Assembly (NCBI RefSeq): GCF_021869535.1
Contig: NW_026262669.1
Location: 930,001 to 994,000, forward strand
Length of the DNA stretch: 64,000 nt
Source: Mytilus californianus
Taxonomy: Eukaryota; Mollusca; Bivalvia; Mytilida; Mytilidae
Direction of reading: 5' to 3'
The notes under the pieces: generated by a model
The model's database searches: none
Told to the model about the DNA's origin: nothing
The model's input: only the letters and a program-made list of their open reading frames with translations
Program-made: the position numbers and the translations under genes
In this document: piece by piece, positions 13,375 to 25,689 of the stretch
How the letters are laid out: each line of letters starts with the position of its first letter
Numbering within the stretch: position 1 is the first letter of the stretch

Positions 13375-14165
13375 AAAATTATTTATTTTGTAATAATATT
13401 TCCTTTCTCTATTGGTACTGTTCACGTATACCTGACAACAAAATTATTTTCATTTACCTATGTTTAAAGTCATTGCAAATGGATGGTATTTTTGTACGAG
13501 CATATTGTTTTTCTTTAATTGTTTAACATTTTTTACCGATATAACATGTTACTTTTATTATTCTTACCTTAGTTTATTTATTTTGTATTCAAAATTATTT
13601 ATTTTGTAAAAATATTTCCTTTCTCTATTGGTACTGTACAGGTATACCTAACAACATAATTATTTTCATTTACCTGTGTTTAAAGTAGCTAAACGGACAG
13701 AAAGTCACAGGACAAAAAGTCACAAAACATAAAGTCACAAATTTGATAGGACAAAAAGTCACAGGACAAAAAGTCACAAATAATTTGTTGACAATTGTTT
13801 GAATATATAAGAGAAAGATCTTGAAATATTTTCTTTTTATTACATATATTCATTTTAAAGTTTAGGAAATTGTTCATAAGCCTTGATAAATGAAAATTTA
13901 TTAGATTTTAATCATGCAAAGGATATATTTCTTGGCATTATGAAGCCATTTAAGTACCAAGCCACTTTGACATTCTATTTTCTTAACAATTATTTGATCA
14001 TTATTGAATAAATTTTAATTACAAAGTTGCTTCATATATTTAAAGTAATTTCAAATGGATGGTATTTTTGTTCGAGCATATTGTTTTTCTTTAATTGTTT
14101 AACATTTCTTACCGATATAACATGTTACTTTTATTATTCTTCCCTTAGTTTATTTATTTTGTATT
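13375..14165 (+). repeat. Interrupted internal tandem duplication
   Basis: Segment 13,380-13,475 recurs at 13,588-13,685 and segment 13,465-13,590 recurs at 14,040-14,165, both in direct orientation. The pattern is a tandem duplication later split by about 350 bp that include a minisatellite. Confidence 0.65.
13695..13778 (+). repeat. 15-bp minisatellite
   Basis: Five units close to GGACAAAAAGTCACA, the third variant and followed by a short spacer. The reverse strand reads as a cysteine-rich peptide only because the unit length is a multiple of three. Confidence 0.8.
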
Positions 14166-14289
14166 TACATTGTGTCATAGGTCAAATTTATTTGTTCAGT
14201 GTATGTTCAATGGTGTTAATATGTCCTTTGATTGAGTTAAGCTATTTCAGTTGATATTTTATAGTGTGTCTTTCTATTTTGTGATGTTA

Positions 14290-14650
14290 CACTATTGTTT
14301 CAGGAAAAAGGGTGAAGGTTTGGTACCATTAAAACGTTATAACCCGCTGCATTTGTTTGCACCTGTCCTAAGTCAGGAATCTGATGTTCAGTAGTTGTCG
14401 TTTGTTGATGTGGTTCATAAGTGTTTCTCGTTTCTCGTTTTTTATATAGATTAGACCGTTGGTTTTCCCGTTTGAATGGTTTTACACTAGTAATTTTTTG
14501 GGGCCCTTTATAGCTTACTGTTCGGTGTGAGCCAAGGCTCCGTGTTGAAGACCGTACTGTAACCTATAATGGTTTACTTTTAATTTTTTTAAATTTTTAC
14601 TTGGATGGAGAGTTGTCTCATTGGCACTCATACCACATCTTCTTATATCT
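14290..14650 (+). repeat. Dispersed repeat B, uninterrupted copy
   Basis: This copy gives the consensus used to recognise the 19.3 kb insertion: it runs from 'cccgctgcatttgtttgc' through 'ggggccctttatagctt' to 'ggatggagagttgtctcatt' without a break. Confidence 0.75.
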
Positions 14651-14777
14651 AAGAATGAGTTTTTTTGTTGTTGTTTTTTTTTTGCATATGTAAGCTGTCT
14701 ATTAATAATGTTCAATACTATCAGGGGTTACAAGAAATTTAGGTGGGGGGGGGGACGATTAAAGACTATGCAAAAAC

Positions 14778-15044
14778 AGTCTAACTTGCGAAGCCTACTT
14801 TGATATTCTATATGACAAAATTAGTGATTCTTTTTGTAGATTTAGATCTTTGAACACAAACATTTCTATTGAAATTGGTAGATGGCAAAATAATCAGAGA
14901 GAAAATTTTATTTGTACTTTATGTAATTCCGGTGGTATTGGCGACAAGTTTCATTATGTTTTAGAATGTTCGGCAAAAGACAAAAGTAGACAAACGCTGT
15001 TAAAACGGGGTTTTGATCCCCAAGGACGCCACATTTGGCAATAA
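14778..15044 (+). pseudogene. C-terminal fragment of a non-LTR retrotransposon ORF2
   Basis: An open frame of about 88 codons ends in TAA. Its translation has the layout seen downstream of the reverse transcriptase in many CR1/Jockey-type elements: 'IEIGRW', then 'FICTLCNSGGIGDKFHYVL' with a Cys-x2-Cys ... His ... Cys zinc-like pattern. No reverse transcriptase precedes it, so it is a short dead piece carried inside the Mutator-like element. Family assignment is from memory of the motif and moderate in certainty. Confidence 0.55.
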
Positions 15045-15546
15045 TTTGTATCGATATTTTTTTAACGTTTTCAAATAAAATAGATTGAATGGAAAATTTC
15101 CCGACTTTATGAAGATTTCTCAATTGGCTTCAATAATTACAAACAAAACGAAAAGTTTATTTAACATTTTTGCAATTCAGTATGTTTATCATTTTTCAAA
15201 AGAAAACTTTTTTGTTTGCCAAGTTTTCTTGTATGTGTTTATAAACCATCACTAATCACAGTGACACTCCTAATTATTAAAGATCAAACGACCTTATCAA
15301 CATAATAATTGGTATTGCATATGACCATCGGTCGTGCATATCCCAAAATACGGCGCGTGCCGATAAAAACTTATTATTGAATTGATTTTATGAAAACAAA
15401 AATTATAAGATCAAAAATTAAATTATCTATCGAATGCATACCCTTAACGCACACTAAAACATCTATTACATGTCCTGAGTGCACTTTTTATGTTCTGAGT
15501 GCACTCAGCAGGTCCTGAGCGGTTTTTAGACGTACCGTAATTTTAG

Positions 15547-16984
15547 TGACCGAATAGTGCTAATTCCATGACCAGGTGTTTAGTGTTCGGTGATTCGTAT
15601 CGGCTCACACTATACATGTATCAGACAAATTAACAAAATAGCTAATTACCAACCCAATCAAGGATGTCCTCCTCGGCTTTAAATCACATGTTACAGTCGG
15701 TTGAAAGTTACCTGTGTATATTTAGTTCTAACTTTTAATCTAAAAAATAATGCATGCACAAGCTGTACATGTTTGCACATTTTATTTCTACAAATTACCA
15801 AACTATTTCAACTCTCTTCTCGAATGTACTTTTAAGGATTACGATACAATGTTAAAAAGGGGGTTAAAATAGTCAGTTTTAAAACATGTTATCGTGTTAC
15901 CATTAAAAATATAAACTACAAGAACTGCACATAAGTTTCAGACATAGGCTTCCCCTGAAGATTATATAAAAAAAAGATCATGATAAATTGTATGTATACC
16001 TATGGAAGATTTGCATGTACTTTCACGGCAATGGCTGCATGACTGCATTCTATTTAGACGACACGTTGATGATCATAGTTTTTTGCCAAATTGAAATTAT
16101 CCCACACCAAATTTACTCTTTTTAAACACTTATTTCCTAAATGAATTCATATTATACACAGACCTTGCTGAGTGAACATGTTTAACTTGAGTTAGAGATT
16201 CTAAATAATTCTAATATTTTTAAAACATCTTCACAAAAAAAAAAATCACAGTATCACAGCTTCACGTGTTACGGTGTATATATAAATATATACTTACTTT
16301 GAGCTTTAAAACATAATGTCATTTCATGAAAATGATCGATTGATAATTGCTTAACATCCAGTGGCAAATATTACATACATGTTCAGAATTTTTTTTTATA
16401 AAAATAAAATGTACGCGTTGATGACAGATATTTCATTGTTTCCGTTAGATTAATTCTCAACTGTTATACACTATATGGGTAAACTTGTCTACTGTTTTTG
16501 ACTGTATGTTGGTCTTGTGATGTCTTCTGCATATTGTTTTTGTGTGGTTGCTGTCTTTTCACTTATACCCAATATATTCTTACAAATGTACATTGAATTT
16601 CATACTTGTCGGGTTGTTAAAAAAATTGAATGTCGTGGTAACGAGCAGTATTTTAGATTTTAAAGTATAATCGTGGAATAAAAACTTTACATACTTGGAC
16701 ATTGCCTATTTTCTTGATCAATATAACTGACAAATAATTCCCTCAAAAATTCAATTCATTTTTACTGTTAATTTTCACTGAAAAGAACAATTTAAACACA
16801 ACACATGAGAAAATAAACGGAAGCTTCGAACTAAAGTGTACATTATATAATAATAAAATATTTCAGACTGTCTGGTGGAAGAGTAAATGTTGATATTTGG
16901 TTTAACGTAAACAGAAACATTAGTTCATCAATATTATCATTTATTAAACATAACCGCTGGCAGTGACATTTTATTCAAAATATA
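15547..16984. other. Non-coding interior of the CACTA-like element
   Basis: No open frame or exon seen. A ~45 bp scrap of repeat C lies at about 16,340-16,385. Confidence 0.45.
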
Positions 16985-17110
16985 AATAAGGAGATGTTGT
17001 ATGATGCCAATAAGACAAATTTCAATCAGAGTTTCAATGACAAATATATCAGCAATTATATGCCTTCAACCAATATAGGCATGTACAGACCGAATGATCT
17101 GTCTCTTGTG
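16985..17110 (-). repeat. Dispersed repeat A, diverged copy
   Basis: Recognisable by 'aaggagatgttgtatgatgcc' and 'atatgccttcaacc', with heavy divergence. Confidence 0.5.
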
Positions 17111-19396
17111 TGTTTAAACTTGTCATTTCATATTTAATTTGTCCACCGACCAGAGGAGGGACGACATTCTGTATACGGCACGCATATTGGACGTATATTA
17201 TCGATCGATCACAGTCACTTGGACAATGGAAATTTGTTGGGATGATATTATACACATAAGCAATATTATACAGTTGTAATAATTATATAATATACATACA
17301 TGTATACATAATAGCTGAATTTGGTATTTGTTATTATTTGCCAGGCATATACGAATTTATCCCTTTATCAAACTGCTATTTTCCGGGTGCTTTTTGTACG
17401 GCATGGACATTATAATTGAATACTCGTTTATTAAAGTAATTTAACAAATTTTGGGTTTTTATTTTGGTCAAAATTTTATTTTATACAAAATTATAAATAT
17501 TAAGACTCTTTTTTTCATTTGTCATTAAAAAAAAAAACACGAGAAAACAAGTAAAGAACGAAGCCAACCAATATCCAGATTAAACATGTAATTTAAAAAA
17601 ACAAAAAGCTATCTTACATCTTTTGTTTTGTTTTTTCGGGGGGGGGTTTGATCATTTTTATTTCAATTATCTTGAATATCTAAAATACACAATACATGGT
17701 ATTTGTTGCTACGTATTTACGTAATTACTCGCGAATTTGACAACTATTTTTTGACATTTTATTTGAAAATCGTTGTTTTTTAGCGACTTATTATGCAGCA
17801 ACGAATGGAGACTTAAGGAGCCTTTTATGTTTTATGCTGTATAAACAATATTCTTTAACTGTTGGAAATTTAGATTTTTTTTTTACTTGCTAACTAACGA
17901 AGTATTAATAAAAGCTTGTGTCTAGTATTTTTACAGACCTCGAATAAAAATTCCTGTCATTACGGAACATAATCTTTATAGATACAATTTACCAAAAAGA
18001 AGTAACAAATACATTACAGTTTTTAAGTAAAAATTATTTTCGATCATCAATATTTCTTTCCATTTGAAAACTTGTTAAATTTTTATGATTGCAATATAGT
18101 ATATTTGATATTAAAACATGAACAAATATACATTGCAAATTGAATGATATTCAATGAATTTTAATCTCTTTAAACTACATGTCATAGTTACAGTTAAAAT
18201 TGATTTTTACAATAACAAAGTCTAATTGTCAAGTCCGATTTAATCAATTGAGTATACATTTTTTTTTTTTTTTTTTTTTTTTTTTTGAAAGTAAATATCT
18301 TTTATTAGATATCTGCTGTTTTAACAATTTACTCGGATTACAGCGTTAGCCCGAGTATCCCTGTTATTAGTTACTGAATTTCCAGGGAAAAAGTTCAGTA
18401 AAAAAAAAAGTAATCAATTTTCAAAAGTATTACATATACATTCTTTAAAATACAGTGTATACATATAAAGTATAGAATTCCGTGGTATAAATCACGTGTT
18501 TACGGAACATCTATTTGCTTTCCGAAATTGTATTCATTTTCCCATATTTATAATCATTCATTGACAGTTATTTTGTACTTGACCTTTTGTGCTGCATTAG
18601 TTAACCTGTTTACTAATTCATTGTCCGAAAACTAGTGCCAAAAAAGCACTTGTTTGTAGTTAACAAATTATTGGATTAGATTAAACTAGTTTGGTAAGTA
18701 TTATATATTATTCATCAGTAACAAATGTATATAGAATTTAAGTGTTTTAAAAATATCAGGAAGTATAGTAGAAATAAAAAAAAAAAATGTCAACATGTGA
18801 TTTGATACCAACACACACAAAATTACTTGAAGATACTTAGTGTGATGAATTATGTTCATTTTAGCTTCAAAGTATAATAAATAAAGTGTCTTGTTTTGTT
18901 TGTTTATACATAGAAAAAGTAGAAAACCTACAACAACAATATAAAGTCTAGCAAAGGTATTTTGACTTCAATGACCTTTATCTACTGAGACATCATTCAT
19001 ACATTTCAATTACATATATTTTTGAATATTTTTTAGCATCTGACTTATTGTTTTATTTCTATATTCCATCAGATAATACATTTTTTAAAGGTTAAAAGTT
19101 GTAGAATTTTACCCGGAAAGCCGTTAAAGCTAGGTAAATTTGTACGCAATTCCGAAAAAATATTTCATTTTAGTTGTAATTTATGCTCATTTAACCTTCA
19201 CATATATTTTATTTTGGACAATTGAACAAAGCAAACAAATTTTCACGGAAGGACATGAATATAATTGAGAAATCAGGGTATTGCAAACAAGCTCGAATAA
19301 AGGGAGACAAACCTTATGAATCTGCACAAACAATTTTATGTCAACATTGATAGAATTACCTGGTACTGGATGCTACTGAAAATTCCCAATCAAATA
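17111..19396. other. Non-coding AT-rich stretch with a T28 homopolymer
   Basis: Very AT-rich. It contains an uninterrupted run of 28 T's at 18,259-18,286. I see no coding signal. Confidence 0.5.
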
Positions 19397-19640
19397 TTTT
19401 ATCGATGAACTGACGTGTACTAAAATGTACTTAACAGTACTGGATTTAACGCTACGGTTTTTTTTTCTTAATTACCTAAACCAGTACTGACTGATACTTA
19501 ATCGATCGCAATAGTTAGTGTACTGAACATGTACTGAACAACTGAAAAAGATCTTGACAGTTTTCCTTGCGGTAAATTCAGGCATTTAAGAGTTGTTCAG
19601 TTTAAAATTACCGTTTCAGTAGTAAAACCCGTTACTAGTG
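19397..19640 (-). repeat. Right terminal inverted repeat of the CACTA-like element
   Basis: Reverse complement of 329-571, ending in CGTTACTAGTG. Similarity fades inward of about 19,397. Confidence 0.8.
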
Positions 19641-19700
19641 AGAGTAGTCTCGATGGCACTCATACCACATCGTCATTTTTCTATCTAAATATATATTCGA
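19641..19700 (+). repeat. Dispersed repeat B, right half
   Basis: 'agtctcgatggcactcatac' and the following bases continue the repeat exactly where the left half stops at 327. This shows that 329-19,640 is an insertion. Confidence 0.75.
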
Positions 19701-22700
19701 AATGTTCAACTGTTGTTATATAGATAGATATTATAAATCGAACTGAAGAACAAGAACAGAACCGATTATGAGGTTGTCTGCATATTAATATTGTAAAAGT
19801 TACACTATGAAGTTTTTGTTGAATGATATTTGACGATATTAATATGATGAATATCTGATAATCGATTTATCTGATTGTATGTGTGCATTTTGCCTGATAG
19901 AAACAAGTCTTTTTCCTTTGTTTCACCAGTAAACCGAAAGATGACTTGATAAGTTCGTGTCAAACAAAGCAACGTCGATACATTTATTATGTTGTCGGTG
20001 ATATGTTCGGGTCAAAGTTATTTAGGTGGGGTTAACGTATTTGACGTCACAAAGCTGTGATATACAATTTATTGTAGACCTGAGCAGAGTGATATAGACA
20101 GTGAAACACCGAAAATGAACAACATTGGATCCACAAACAGATCTAAATCTGAAAAAAGCTGACACTTTTTTGTTTAAACATATCAGAGAATGTGTGGGTT
20201 GGACCAATTCGAGAGTCCTTTACCAAATATTAATTACATATGTATCAAGATGACTATGTAATACGTGGAGTTTGATAAATGTTAATATGTTTACGTTTCT
20301 TATGATATATAATATAAATAAACTCACTAAATACTGGTGTGAACACGTGAACACATATTGACTTCATTATTATCGTGGTCTTACCTTTGTTTCCCCAATA
20401 TACTTATGTGATTGTTTGTAGGTTTCTTCCAAAGATTCTAACGGTGTCCTTCCCTATAAATAGAAACATATATATTGTAGCCAGCGTTATTATTTGTCCC
20501 AATGTTTGGTAGTATCGTATATCTTGATCATGATAATTATGTTTCAAAGAGTACTTGCAACTTGTCATCACAAGATTGATTTCTAACAATCACATGTAAG
20601 GATGATGTTGACTATGAATTGGTCATTATAGACCTTATGCTAAAACCCTGATTTGTTAAAAATTGTCCAAATTTGTATAACAAACATCACAACAGTAACA
20701 CGTAAATGGGAATATAAATGAAAATAACACTTTCAATTGTTTACGTTTGAAGGTCAAAGCCAAACTCTTCAAAACTAGCTGGATAGATACCAAACGACAC
20801 AAATGAAGAGCTATACAACCAAAGGGACATTACAGTAATAGCCAAATCAACCTTTTCCTGAGGGAATTCAAATCTTAGTTTCTTAAAAATTTATAAAATC
20901 AAAGGAGAATTTAACAAAGGTTCGTTATAAATCATGTTCAGTCATTTCGTTGAACGGATTTGAACTCGTTCCTTTGCATAAGAAATCAAAATCAAACTAA
21001 GTTAAATAGGTTGTTATCTATGCAATAGAGCATGCCTTTAAAATATTTTCGTTATTTTCTATAATTTATCTTAATTTATAACAGTATTACAGCGTGACAC
21101 CTATTATCCTTGGTACTATTTAATATATTCCGTTATTTCAATATATTCAATTTACGAAAGAAAAACAAAACAAACATAGCCTACGTCATATAAATATTGT
21201 CAATACATATTTCATATAATCGGGTTCATTACAGAAATTGTGGTTGAAAACAACAAGGAAGTTAATAATGTTTTGCTAATTTCAGTAGTAATACATAATA
21301 GAATAATTATGCGCTTGCTATAAAAGATAGACAAAGAGTTAGCAAGTGATTGGACACTATTTCTCAACAATCGCCAACTTTTAAAATTTTAGATAGCTTT
21401 TTAACTAGTAAAAGCATTTTTTGAGATTTAAATTTTATAAAATGTTTTGCAACCTTAGCATGCTTAGTATAAATGATATAGCCAATTTAGAACGAATGAT
21501 TGACATAGTTTTATTTTACAAAAATAATGCCCTATCTATTCATTTTTTTCGATTTTATGGTCTATAGACCATATCACATTAATTTGAAACAAACTACTCA
21601 AATCTCCTTATTGTTACATCAGGATAAATTGTGATATCTATATTTTTATATTCTTTTTAAAAATGTCTTTGATGCCTTCACATTGTATTACGGATTATTT
21701 TGGTTTCTTTTTATAACTATCATAAAGGATTCCTCAGGAAATTAGTATTTGGAAAAGGTGTAAACTTTTATGTGTTTTTTGTTTATTGTCCGATATTATT
21801 TGTTTTTATTGAAATCCTAAGGTTCCTAGGGTCATCCATTGAACAAAAAAAAAATCGAATAGTGACACACTTTCCTCTCTATACGTTACGATTGGATGTA
21901 GGTTTTGTAAACTTCGATGGAGCTTTAACTTCCTTTTTTGTATTGATTAAGTGTAGTTGAAGTTTTGAGAAACATGTTGAAGTCCCCCTGTATTTCGTTT
22001 GTTTTTCTTGTACAACACAATTAATATATTATCTTACTCACTGATCTTCTGGAAATCTACAGACACGTATCTTTTCAAGCATACTTTAACATGCTGATAC
22101 CTTTTTAGGTTGAACATCATTGTTTTTGCGGCCATTTGTGTGTTTATAAATTTTGTTTAATTTTCCTATTGTGACCTCCGTGAAACATCATATATTTATT
22201 AAAATTCCCATTTAAGTAATTGAATACAAACTACTGTTTCTGTCTTACTAACAGTACTATGACACTAAATTATATATACAAGTGTCTTTTTTTCTAGTGC
22301 TAACATTCTGCTGTAGGAATGTATCAATATTCTAACTACCTTGTTAAGGGAGCCTATTGTAACAGCATGAAACCTACTGTCACGTGTAGAGCAGGAAGTG
22401 CTCTCTATTCAATTCATGCTTTTGCTCTTTAAACTGATTACAAAAAGAGGATAGTATCCAGAGAAGCACGTTAATAGGATAAAATATGACAAAATAAGAA
22501 TACGAGTACACCAAGGATTTATTTTTACTATAAATATGTTAATTCCAGCTTCGGTGTTGTTTGAACATATTTAAATAAATTAAATAAACAAAAATTCTAG
22601 ACATTTTGTATGTCCCTATGATTGCTTCAAAGAAAGCTAATAGTGTAAGGAATGAACTGATACAGAAAAAGTGTCTGCATTGATTTTGCAGAGTGTTACC

Positions 22701-22855
22701 TTTGTTGTAACTCACACTCTAAATGCTGCGTATACATATAGCATTCATGAACATTCATCAGTAATGTCACAAAAAAGGAACTTAACATAGTTCGCAGTGA
22801 GACCTGAAAAAGTTCAGAAGTAATTTATATTTTTGATTATTATGACTTTGACCTC
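19701..22855. other. Non-coding stretch without recognised features
   Basis: Scattered open frames of 60-86 codons start and stop at random and show no known motif. A repeat-like piece lies near 20,755-20,870. Otherwise I see nothing. Confidence 0.4.
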
Positions 22856-22859
22856 CAAT

Positions 22860-23376
22860 ATGTTGGGCTAGCACAGCAATCATTCCACTAATGGCCCAAT
22901 TATCACAGAACCGGTGTTTCTAAGACGCCATCATTGGAAGTGAGTCACCATTATAGAAAATTAAACTACGTCAACGATGTCATAAACTGCATTGTGGGCT
23001 TTGTGATAAAGCAGAACAATCACTGAAATGATACCCAGCGGGAATATCGCGTAAGAATATGGGATTTTAGTGTTTGTTATTTTGTTTATATTCGACCCTG
23101 TACTGTTCAACGTTCAGATATTTTAGATTTCAACGACAATTTACAATATTGCTCTATTTCGAAATGTTACCGTAAAAATTGTAAAACCTGTGGTATGCTA
23201 ATATGTGATACCCACTTTCAAGGTATGACCACCAAAAGTTACAATACACACAGCCATGATGATTTAAATTGTACTGCTTACAATATTGTGTACGGTATTG
23301 AATGTGCTCTTTCTGGACTGATTTTCGTCGGGGAAACTCGACAACGACGCATATTTAGAATGAATGACCATCGGTT
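22860..23376 (+). pseudogene. Decayed Naiad-type PLE, N-terminal and first endonuclease part
   Basis: From about 23,110 the frame reads through a cysteine-rich stretch ('KNCKTCGMLICDTHFQG') to 'YNIVYGIECALSG' and 'LIFVGETRQ', which fits the start of a GIY-YIG nuclease preceded by a zinc-finger-like region. The upstream part (22,860-23,075) resembles 37,457-37,680. The frame is cut at 23,376 by an insertion and resumes at 23,877. It represents a PLE lineage different from the intact copy at 57 kb. Confidence 0.6.
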
Positions 23377-23381
23377 TAATG

Positions 23382-23876
23382 TTATTATAATACTTTACGT
23401 TAAAAAGCCATATTTTGATTGGTTAATACGAGGGAGACAATTTTCTCTATCCCATGGCTGAGCGGGAGACAATTGTTTGAATGTCACCCTCTCGTGCAGA
23501 CCAATCAAAAATCGATAATTTAAAGGACAATAAATTGAATCTACATTAAATAATTAAAGACAATGTTTAAGTTCTACGTTTTGGCTAAGAACGTTTTCAT
23601 AGACTGTCAAAATGCTGATTTTTCTAATATCTGTAACGTTGTAATGAACGTGACGTCACAGTAAAATACTTTAAATTTAAAATTCAACAGTAAAAGACAA
23701 TAATGATAGGACATTCAGTATAATGAATTAAATATCACATAGGTGAGAGGGCGATAGAGCAGATTGGTACCCTCGAAAAAAACATAGTCAACCTTGGCTT
23801 CGCCTCAGTTGACAATGTTTTCTCGGGGTAACAATCTGCTCTATCACCCTCTCAGCTAGGGGTTATTTATATAATG
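23382..23876. mobile_element. MITE-like insertion with a foldback core, flanked by TAATG
   Basis: TAATG occurs at 23,377-23,381 and again at 23,872-23,876. Removing one copy with the insert brings the two halves of the PLE reading frame together in phase, which supports an insertion with a 5-bp target duplication. The right part (23,743-23,857) is a ~115 bp near-palindrome centred on 'ttggcttcgcctcagttga'. Confidence 0.65.
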
Positions 23877-24605
23877 ATCCTAATAACAACACATTTCTCT
23901 TTAAACATTTTAATCAGCCTGACTATTATATTGTGTCAATGAAAGTCCGGATTATAGAGAAAAATATATCATTCAACAAATGACCCAACAAAGGCAACAG
24001 TAGTATATCGCTGTTCGAAATTCATAAATTGATTGAGAAAAAATCAAATCCGGGTTACAAACTAAATATTGAGCACACCATATCGTCTACAAAGGGAAGA
24101 CTTGTGGATTAGAGAGTTGGGAACAGCCATTCCCTAAGGATGCGATGACATCATTGATGGTGTATGTATTTTTTCTAGTCTTAGGTGTAGTACTGTCAAT
24201 AAACTACAGTTATTTAACACTTCTGCTCGACAAAATAGAAGTCATGGTCACAGAAATTATATACCACCTGCTGTTCACACCGTGACAATTGATAGTCTGT
24301 TACCGTATGTTCAAAAACATTCACCATATCAGAACTAAATTATACTCCATGTCATTATCTAAACTTTATTTACTATTTAAAGGGACTAAACATACTTCCG
24401 TTATTGATTTTAATTCTGTTTTGTATAGATAATATTGGAATATGACAGTTGTTGTCCATTCGTTTGATGTGTTTTGTCATTTGATTTTGCCATGTGATGA
24501 GGGACTTTCCGATTGAATTTTCCTCGGAGTTCAGTATTTTTGTGATTTTACTTTTTAGTTGCATTAATCATGGAGATTGCTAATCATAGACTATTCAAAC
24601 CCGTA
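23877..24605 (+). pseudogene. Decayed Naiad-type PLE, rest of endonuclease and linker
   Basis: Continues with 'NTFLFKHFNQPDYYIVSMKV', then a 1-nt frameshift, an 83 bp insertion (about 23,990-24,072, repeat I), then 'REDLWIRELGTAIP', which carries the conserved W and E region at the end of a GIY-YIG domain, followed by a stop. Further pieces ('SHGHRNYIPPAVHTVTIDSL', 'KLYSMSLSKLYLLF', 'EIANHRLFKPV') follow in various frames. A copy of repeat G (24,405-24,562) sits inside. Clearly dead. Confidence 0.6.
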
Positions 24606-24609
24606 TCAA

Positions 24610-25290
24610 CTACTTCCAAAGATGAGGAAAAACGTAAGACGTCTCTTTTGTCGAAATTTTTGTATGTTTAAATCTAGAAAAAGGACAACTACTGCTGTTC
24701 ATGTAAGATTTATTTAAAATAAGTTCTTTTGGGTAAATTTCGGTAGTAAATTGTGAGAACTCTGGATTATTTAATGACAAAATATCATCAAGATAACGGT
24801 ATGTATTGTTGAATGTGTCAACCAAATGTAACAATGACGTGTCCTTACTGATTTTGGCCATTAACTGTGATTCATAGCAATATAGGAATACATCTGCTAT
24901 TAAAGGGGCGCAATTAGTGTCCATAGGAACACCTACTACATGTCGATACACTTTATTGCCGAAACGTACATATATGTTGTCCAGGAGAAAATTCAAAACC
25001 TCAATCATATCTTCACATTTCCAGTAAGTGTATCTAGCACACTTTCCTTTTTCGTTACAGAAAAAGGCTTTAAACGAGTTAAAACAAATAAATTTGCAAT
25101 GATACTTTTCAAAAGACCGTTTAATTGAATATGAATGTATGTGTGTGTGGAAGTGTAGTGTAGAGAGTAGAAAAATCATAACTGTCAACATAATTAAAAG
25201 GACCATCAAGAGCACGTATTTTATCTAAAACCTCTAAAAAATTATTTATACATCCAACATTCATGTATTTCGTCATGTTTCTTTAGTGGG
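24610..25290 (-). pseudogene. PLE reverse transcriptase fragment, inverted relative to its endonuclease
   Basis: On the minus strand the translation shows reverse transcriptase motif A ('SYDFSTLYTTLPH', in a second frame near 25,150), motif B ('GVPMDTNCAPLIADVFLYC') and motif C ('YRYLDDILSLN'), then 'YPKELILNK'. The usual Gly-Thr of motif B is Asp-Thr here. A frameshift lies just after motif A, and sequence after 'SSCPF' is shifted and shortened before a stop. It faces the plus-strand endonuclease part directly, so the relic is broken and inverted at about 24,605. Confidence 0.75.
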
Positions 25291-25689
25291 TTCGGTTGGA
25301 TATTGTGTTATATCTTATCGTTTGTGGTTTCAATTAAGTTTTTTTCGGTATATTTCACATATGTCTTAATTGGTAGTATAGTCGAGTTAATTTCATATTT
25401 CCGTGGATAAAGTATTGTGTTCGTCTAAATAATTATGATGTGGTCACAGCATTCATTTAAAATAACCTTTCAAGATCGTCATAATCATGATAATTATTTG
25501 GACTAGTATTGTAAAAATAATTGTAAATTTTTGGATATCGTTTCATACAATTGTATGAATTTCAAGATTATATATATACGTCACAAAAATACGTCACTGT
25601 TTGTGGTGTGCTGTACTGTTGTTAAAGGAAGATGTCCGTTGTTATTCTGTGGTTTACATGTCAAAATATACTATTATATTATCTATTTA

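Larger units (their letters stand above)
11771..15537. mobile_element. Mutator-like DNA element (3.77 kb) with 9-bp target duplication
   Basis: The left end reads GGGTACGTCTAAA and the right end, reversed, CGGTACGTCTAAA. The inverted similarity continues about 70 bp inward through 'GCTCAGGAC' and 'CTGAGTGCACTCAG' blocks. TAATTTTAG flanks it on both sides (11,762-11,770 and 15,538-15,546), a perfect 9-bp duplication as made by Mutator-like transposases. No transposase is visible; the interior holds other repeats. It is nested inside the CACTA-like element and so is younger than it. Confidence 0.7.
329..19640. mobile_element. Giant CACTA/EnSpm-like DNA transposon (19.3 kb), no transposase seen
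   Basis: Both ends carry the same ~243 bp sequence in inverted orientation, starting CACTAGTAACG on the left and ending in its complement on the right. The segment splits a known dispersed repeat: consensus 'ggatgg-AGA-gttgtc' reads 'ggatgg-AGC' before the element and 'AGA-gtagtc' after it, fitting a 3-bp target duplication with one later substitution. CACTA termini with 3-bp duplications define the EnSpm/CACTA superfamily. The ends are dense in AGTAC motifs, as expected of subterminal transposase-binding repeats. I find no reading frame resembling a transposase; the interior is AT-rich and filled with later insertions. It may be a dead or non-autonomous element swollen by nesting. A Polinton was considered, but the ends, duplication size and lack of genes disagree. 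Confidence 0.7.

Noticed and set aside
13689-13877. Cysteine-rich frame on the minus strand
   Set aside because: It is the translation of a 15-bp minisatellite, whose period keeps the frame open.
329-19640. Polinton/Maverick interpretation of the 19 kb inverted-end segment
   Set aside because: Size would fit, but there are no polymerase, integrase, ATPase or capsid-like frames. The ends start CACTA, and the flank duplication is 3 bp rather than 6.
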